From assembly GCA_964522605.1 (NCBI GenBank), contig CAZFWV010000030.1, positions 1 to 37,368 of the forward strand: 37,368 nucleotides of DNA, in the 5' to 3' direction. Positions within the stretch are counted from its first letter, which is position 1; each line of letters begins with the position of its first letter. Positions 33,921-37,368 of the stretch are shown here, piece after piece. Source of the stretch: CAVZLD01 sp964522605 (GTDB lineage: Bacteria; Planctomycetota; Planctomycetia; Pirellulales; Pirellulaceae). The position numbers were made by a program, and so were the translations under genes. Below the pieces are notes generated by a model. The model ran no database searches and was not told where the DNA came from. It worked only from the letters and a program-made list of their open reading frames with translations.

Positions 33921-36203
33921 TCAGAAATCTTGTCGCTGAATGTAAACGCATGACAGCAACAGCACGACAAACACAAACCCCATACTGCTCCACACGGGCC
34001 CCCAAGGGTCGATCTTGAATTGGGCCGCGCCCAGATCCTCCTGATTTCCACCGATGGGCACGGTCTTCTGTTCCGTCAACAGATAGCTTACGGAACTGTC
34101 GAGTTCGCTCGGCTTGGGAAAAACAGTGTACAGGGGACTGAGCAAATAGTCGTACACACGGCGCACGGTGTCCTTCGGCGGCGTGTACCGGCTCAAGATT
34201 TCCCCAGTCGACAAGTCGTAAACGGTAACTCGATCGACCGAGTCCGCAATGAGTAGTCGATTTGCTTCGTCAAATGCAACAGCGGAAATGTCCTCTTGAC
34301 CAACAATGTCTATCGTCAATGGAGCCTGAGCCACCGTATCGAGCAGCCACACTTGACGCGTATGGAACAGAACTGCGATGGTTCTCCCTTTCGGTGAGGC
34401 GACGGCAAAACGGGGCTGAGATTTGTACGGTGATGTGAGCTGCTTCTTCAAAGTCAGATCCTCCGCATTTCGGAGGATCACCTGACCATCTTCGCAGGCC
34501 ACGAGTAGTGTGTCACCGCAAGCCGCCAAGGTCGCGATCTGCTCGGGCTCAGTCGCCTCCACTTGGGCCCGTTCCTGATACAGACCTTCCGAATCCTCGC
34601 GCAGTGACGTGAGTCGTCCGCCCTGCAAGACGTACAACGTTCCCGTATCACGATTCAGCGCGGCACTTCGAACTTCGCCGAATTGCACGGTTGGATCACC
34701 GCCCGCCGCACGAAACGGAGACTCGCCGCCAAGCAGCGGTACCCGAAATCCAAAGATCTCCAGTTTGTTGATCGGCTGTTGGGGTTGGCCAACGAGTCGC
34801 AGCAACCCTTCGCCGGTCACCGCGAGAACCTGCCCATCGGGCTCAACGAGCAATTCTCTCGTCTCGCGCGGCGCGGATCCCACTTCAACACGTTCCCAGT
34901 CGTCGGATCGCTTTCCGATGAACAGCCGAGGCTCGGGCCAAGCGGGAACAACCGCAACCAGCTGATCATTCTGGCGATCGTAAACCGGCCCCGACATTCG
35001 CGGCCCCATCGCGATCGGTGGACCGGCCGACGGTTGATCTGACGCAAACACCGGCCTCCAACCTGCCGATTCGTCTTCCCACGCTACAACACGCCCCTGC
35101 TCATTCGCCGCCAGGAACGCGTCTTCAACGGGCAGCAACTTGACCAATCGCTGCGGATGCACAAAGAACATCTCAACCATCTGCTTGGCCGTGCCGACCA
35201 TCACGCACGCAAACCAAAACAGAACGGTCACGGCAATGCAGACTACCGTATTCCGCCAGATCAGCCCGGCCGAAGCGGATACGGAGTAGTAGATCACAAA
35301 CAGGAACAAGAAGATCGGAATGCACAGCAAGAGGTTGTTGTACCAGATGTCAAATCGAAGACCCATCAACAGCCACAATCCAGCGATCAGGTAGGCCGCA
35401 TTAATCAATACGAACCAGCAACCACCAAAGAACTTGGCCAGAAATAGTAGCGGTCGCGAAATGGGCTTGCTCAACAACAGACTGATCGACCCCGAATCGA
35501 ACGTATTGGGGATGATCGGGGCAGTGACAAGGATTCCAGCAAACACTCCGAACATCCCCGCCACGATTGAGATGAATGCGGCGACAATACTCCGAATCGT
35601 CCGGTCCAACTGATCTTCACGGAGTCGAACCGGTTCGGCAATATCCCAAACGAGATAACGAAAGAGAACGGACTGCGACGGTCGCGGACGGATCTGCTCC
35701 GGAAACGTGGACTCCAAGGCCAAACGGTTCAGCCGCTGCAACTCATTGCCGGACAATTGGTCGATTCCCCGATCGATGAGTCCCTTCGCTTCGGAGTTAA
35801 GCGACTCGCGCGACCAAATATCCGACCTAAAAAAATCACGCTGTAGCACCAAGTCGTCGACCGCGGCAATCACGTCGCGTTGCAACTTGTAATCTTGCGG
35901 TGACGGCCTGTCGGAAGACGGTGCGTACGCTTGGATCCCGCTCTTTAGGTCTCCATTCAAGCGCGATGCGATGTAGTGGACCGCCGGGCCATCCGTCGTG
36001 GAAAGCCCGCCTTTTATTTTCTCAACGAATTGGCTGGCATTACGCACATCGTCGCGTCGCAGTCCGACCGTAAGCTGCCGAGTCCAACTCAGCGGTAAGA
36101 TGGCGAGCAGAAAGAGCGTAATCAGCACAAGCAGGATCCACAAAACACGCGAAGCCCACGCCTCACGAAACGAATCCTTAATGACGGCCAAGTAGGGTTT
36201 CAT
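33921..36203 (-). CDS. ABC-2-type permease with a large extracytoplasmic beta-propeller insert
   Basis: About 760 residues. One hydrophobic segment lies near the start (VLWILLVLITLFLLAILPLSW), followed by a long soluble loop to about 205. Four segments follow (SIVAAFISIVAGMFGVFAGI, FFGGCWFVLINAAYLIAG, IPIFLFLFVIYYSVSASAG, TVVCIAVTVLFWFACVMVG). Residues 370-720 form repeated beta units (LLVEPDGQVLAVTGEGLLR, LLVACEDGQVILRNAED, FAVASPKGRTIAVLF) like a WD40/PQQ-type propeller, and one last helix (SMGFVFVVLLLSCVYI) ends the protein. It starts by ATGA overlap with the ATPase stop at ATG 36203, so it is the membrane partner of that gene. Transported substrate unknown. Confidence 0.82.
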   Translation of the reverse strand: MKPYLAVIKDSFREAWASRVLWILLVLITLFLLAILPLSWTRQLTVGLRRDDVRNASQFVEKIKGGLSTTDGPAVHYIASRLNGDLKSGIQAYAPSSDRPSPQDYKLQRDVIAAVDDLVLQRDFFRSDIWSRESLNSEAKGLIDRGIDQLSGNELQRLNRLALESTFPEQIRPRPSQSVLFRYLVWDIAEPVRLREDQLDRTIRSIVAAFISIVAGMFGVFAGILVTAPIIPNTFDSGSISLLLSKPISRPLLFLAKFFGGCWFVLINAAYLIAGLWLLMGLRFDIWYNNLLLCIPIFLFLFVIYYSVSASAGLIWRNTVVCIAVTVLFWFACVMVGTAKQMVEMFFVHPQRLVKLLPVEDAFLAANEQGRVVAWEDESAGWRPVFASDQPSAGPPIAMGPRMSGPVYDRQNDQLVAVVPAWPEPRLFIGKRSDDWERVEVGSAPRETRELLVEPDGQVLAVTGEGLLRLVGQPQQPINKLEIFGFRVPLLGGESPFRAAGGDPTVQFGEVRSAALNRDTGTLYVLQGGRLTSLREDSEGLYQERAQVEATEPEQIATLAACGDTLLVACEDGQVILRNAEDLTLKKQLTSPYKSQPRFAVASPKGRTIAVLFHTRQVWLLDTVAQAPLTIDIVGQEDISAVAFDEANRLLIADSVDRVTVYDLSTGEILSRYTPPKDTVRRVYDYLLSPLYTVFPKPSELDSSVSYLLTEQKTVPIGGNQEDLGAAQFKIDPWGPVWSSMGFVFVVLLLSCVYIQRQDF

Positions 36204-37165
36204 ACCGCATTCGCCTTGCTCGTGACCAATTCCAAGAACGCATCTTCGAGCGTCTTTCGTCGCCAAGTCATCTTATGAATGCTGATCCCTGCCTTGCGGA
36301 TTCGATCCACGACCGCATCGGCCTCAGCCTGGTTCTTCGCTGGCAGAACCACTTGGACTATGCCTTGCGCAATCGGGGCATACTCAACTGGCATGGTCGT
36401 ACCCAATGCAGTGCGGGCCTGCGACTCGGTCGCAGCCAATTCAAGAACCAGCGCAGTCTCATGCGTAGGTGTCAAATCGGCAATCGTGCCCTCGAAACGC
36501 ATTTGGCCCTTGTCAAGAATCGCCACCCGATCGCAAACCAACTCCACTTCCTGCAGCAAGTGGCTGTTCAAAAACACGGTCCGCCCTTCGTTACGCAACC
36601 GAACCAGGATATTCCGCACGTGAGAACGCCCGACAGGATCCAAACCGTCCGTTGGCTCGTCCAGAATCAACACATCCGGATCGTGCAAGAGCGCCTGGGC
36701 CAGTCCCAATCGCTGGAGCATTCCCTTTGAGTACCGCTTGACCGACTCGCGATCCCGGTCCTGGAGACCGACGAGGGCCAGCAGCGGCTCACGTTTGTCC
36801 CGAATGTCCGCGTGCGATAATCCACTCAGTCGACCGTAGTACTCGAGTGCCGTTCGCGCTGTCTGGTGGCGCGGGAATTGAAGGTTCTCAGGCAGATAAC
36901 CGACTCGTTGCCGGCCGCGCCGGTCACCGGCCGGAAACCCCAGCAGTTGCGCCGAGCCGCTCGAAGCGTGCGCAATCCCCAGCAGAATCTTGATCGCCGT
37001 CGTCTTCCCAGCTCCGTTCGGACCCAACAATCCAAAGATTTCCCCCGGGCCAACCCGAAACGAAATGCCCCGCAACGCCTCGACCGGGCGGCGCCAAAGC
37101 CCATTGCGGTAGCTCTTCCGGAGTTCCTCAATTGAAATCACCGCATCTGAACCCGTTCCCATCAT
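36200..37165 (-). CDS. ABC transporter ATP-binding protein
   Basis: 321 residues. Walker A GPNGAGKTT (48-56), a Q-loop region at YLPENLQ, the signature region YSKGMLQR (145-152, in place of LSGGQ), Walker B VLILDEP (165-171) and the H-loop NSHLL. A C-terminal region of about 90 residues (from LTPTHE) resembles the extension of ABC-2 ATPases. YSKGM signatures occur in ABC-2 exporters. Start is one of the two ATGs at 37165 and 37162. It forms an overlapping pair with the permease. The substrate is not known; the ATPase for copper lies downstream in the same run. Confidence 0.95.
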   Translation of the reverse strand: MMGTGSDAVISIEELRKSYRNGLWRRPVEALRGISFRVGPGEIFGLLGPNGAGKTTAIKILLGIAHASSGSAQLLGFPAGDRRGRQRVGYLPENLQFPRHQTARTALEYYGRLSGLSHADIRDKREPLLALVGLQDRDRESVKRYSKGMLQRLGLAQALLHDPDVLILDEPTDGLDPVGRSHVRNILVRLRNEGRTVFLNSHLLQEVELVCDRVAILDKGQMRFEGTIADLTPTHETALVLELAATESQARTALGTTMPVEYAPIAQGIVQVVLPAKNQAEADAVVDRIRKAGISIHKMTWRRKTLEDAFLELVTSKANAV

Positions 37166-37356
37166 TTTGGCCCGAAGTCCCCTCTTGCCAGCCTGTAAAG
37201 CCCTCGACTGATCCTACTCTCCTGCCGCAAACTGTGAAAGCCCGTCAGAATGACCGACGAATGATCTGGCTGCGTACTTTGCATCAATCATACGTAAGCC
37301 GACTTGAGGTACGTGTTTAGCCTACGAGCTTGAAACTGTTTCGGAGCCGGATTCCC

Positions 37357-37368
37357 ATGAAAGTAGCC
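37357..37368 (+). CDS. Possible start of a further gene, cut by the window edge
   Basis: An ATG at 37357 opens MKVA before the window ends, with GGAG about 10 bases upstream. Four codons cannot support a family call, and the ORF may be chance. It would be divergent from the ABC genes. The 191 bp between it and the ATPase start hold no other recognised feature. Confidence 0.2.

Overview
The window looks like a piece of a Planctomycetota chromosome, probably a Pirellulales/Rhodopirellula-type marine or soil heterotroph. This is inferred from the gene content: PEP-CTERM proteins, the planctomycete dockerin-like EF-hand tail, Tat-exported Gfo/Idh/MocA and DUF1080 proteins, many exported glycosidase-like proteins, an ECF sigma/anti-sigma pair and abundant hairpin-forming intergenic repeats. 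No tRNA, rRNA, CRISPR array, transposase or phage gene was recognised.

Layout. 1-1.5 kb: NfeD plus SPFH/stomatin pair (minus strand). 1.6-3.0 kb: Tat-exported Gfo/Idh/MocA oxidoreductase. 3.3-5.0 kb: POT/PTR2-type MFS transporter. 5.2-7.0 kb: secreted GH99-like protein with a C-terminal CBM9/DOMON-like domain. 7.3-9.9 kb (minus): exported GH43/32-like propeller protein translationally coupled to TspO, and a RimJ/RimL-type acetyltransferase. 9.9-11.9 kb (minus): DUF5060 glycosidase-like protein. 12.2-12.7 kb: CHRD-domain PEP-CTERM protein. 13.1-14.5 kb: ECF sigma factor and overlapping membrane anti-sigma candidate. 15.1-17.7 kb: two PEP-CTERM genes, a GSDH-type sugar dehydrogenase and an EF-hand protein. 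17.8-19.3 kb (minus): GH140/apiosidase-like protein. 19.5-21.3 kb: exported ADP-ribosylglycohydrolase-family protein. 21.6-22.8 kb (minus): GH5-like glycosidase. 22.9-27.3 kb (minus): a three-gene run of a 2Fe-2S subunit, a Tat-exported molybdenum hydroxylase and a DUF1080-PHP fusion. 27.4-29.3 kb (minus): exported propeller protein of unknown function. 29.5-31.4 kb: GRP-type sugar transporter and ribokinase. 31.5-37.2 kb (minus): ABC ATPase, ABC-2 permease carrying a beta-propeller, and a YHS/HMBD copper-type P1B ATPase.

Taken together, much of the window looks like extracellular or periplasmic carbohydrate breakdown (GH99-like, GH43-like, DUF5060, GH140-like, GH5-like and 3-keto-sugar chemistry through Gfo/Idh/MocA and DUF1080), with oxidation by a molybdenum hydroxylase and a GSDH protein and uptake and phosphorylation by the GRP transporter and ribokinase. 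It is not one operon: strands alternate and the genes may serve different substrates. The least ordinary parts are the DUF1080-PHP fusion coupled to the molybdenum hydroxylase, a palindromic repeat lying inside the 5' coding region of that fusion gene, the permease with a built-in propeller, and a dense, diverse set of dispersed palindromic repeats in the intergenic spaces. All functional calls rest on motifs read by eye from translated sequence; no database search was possible.
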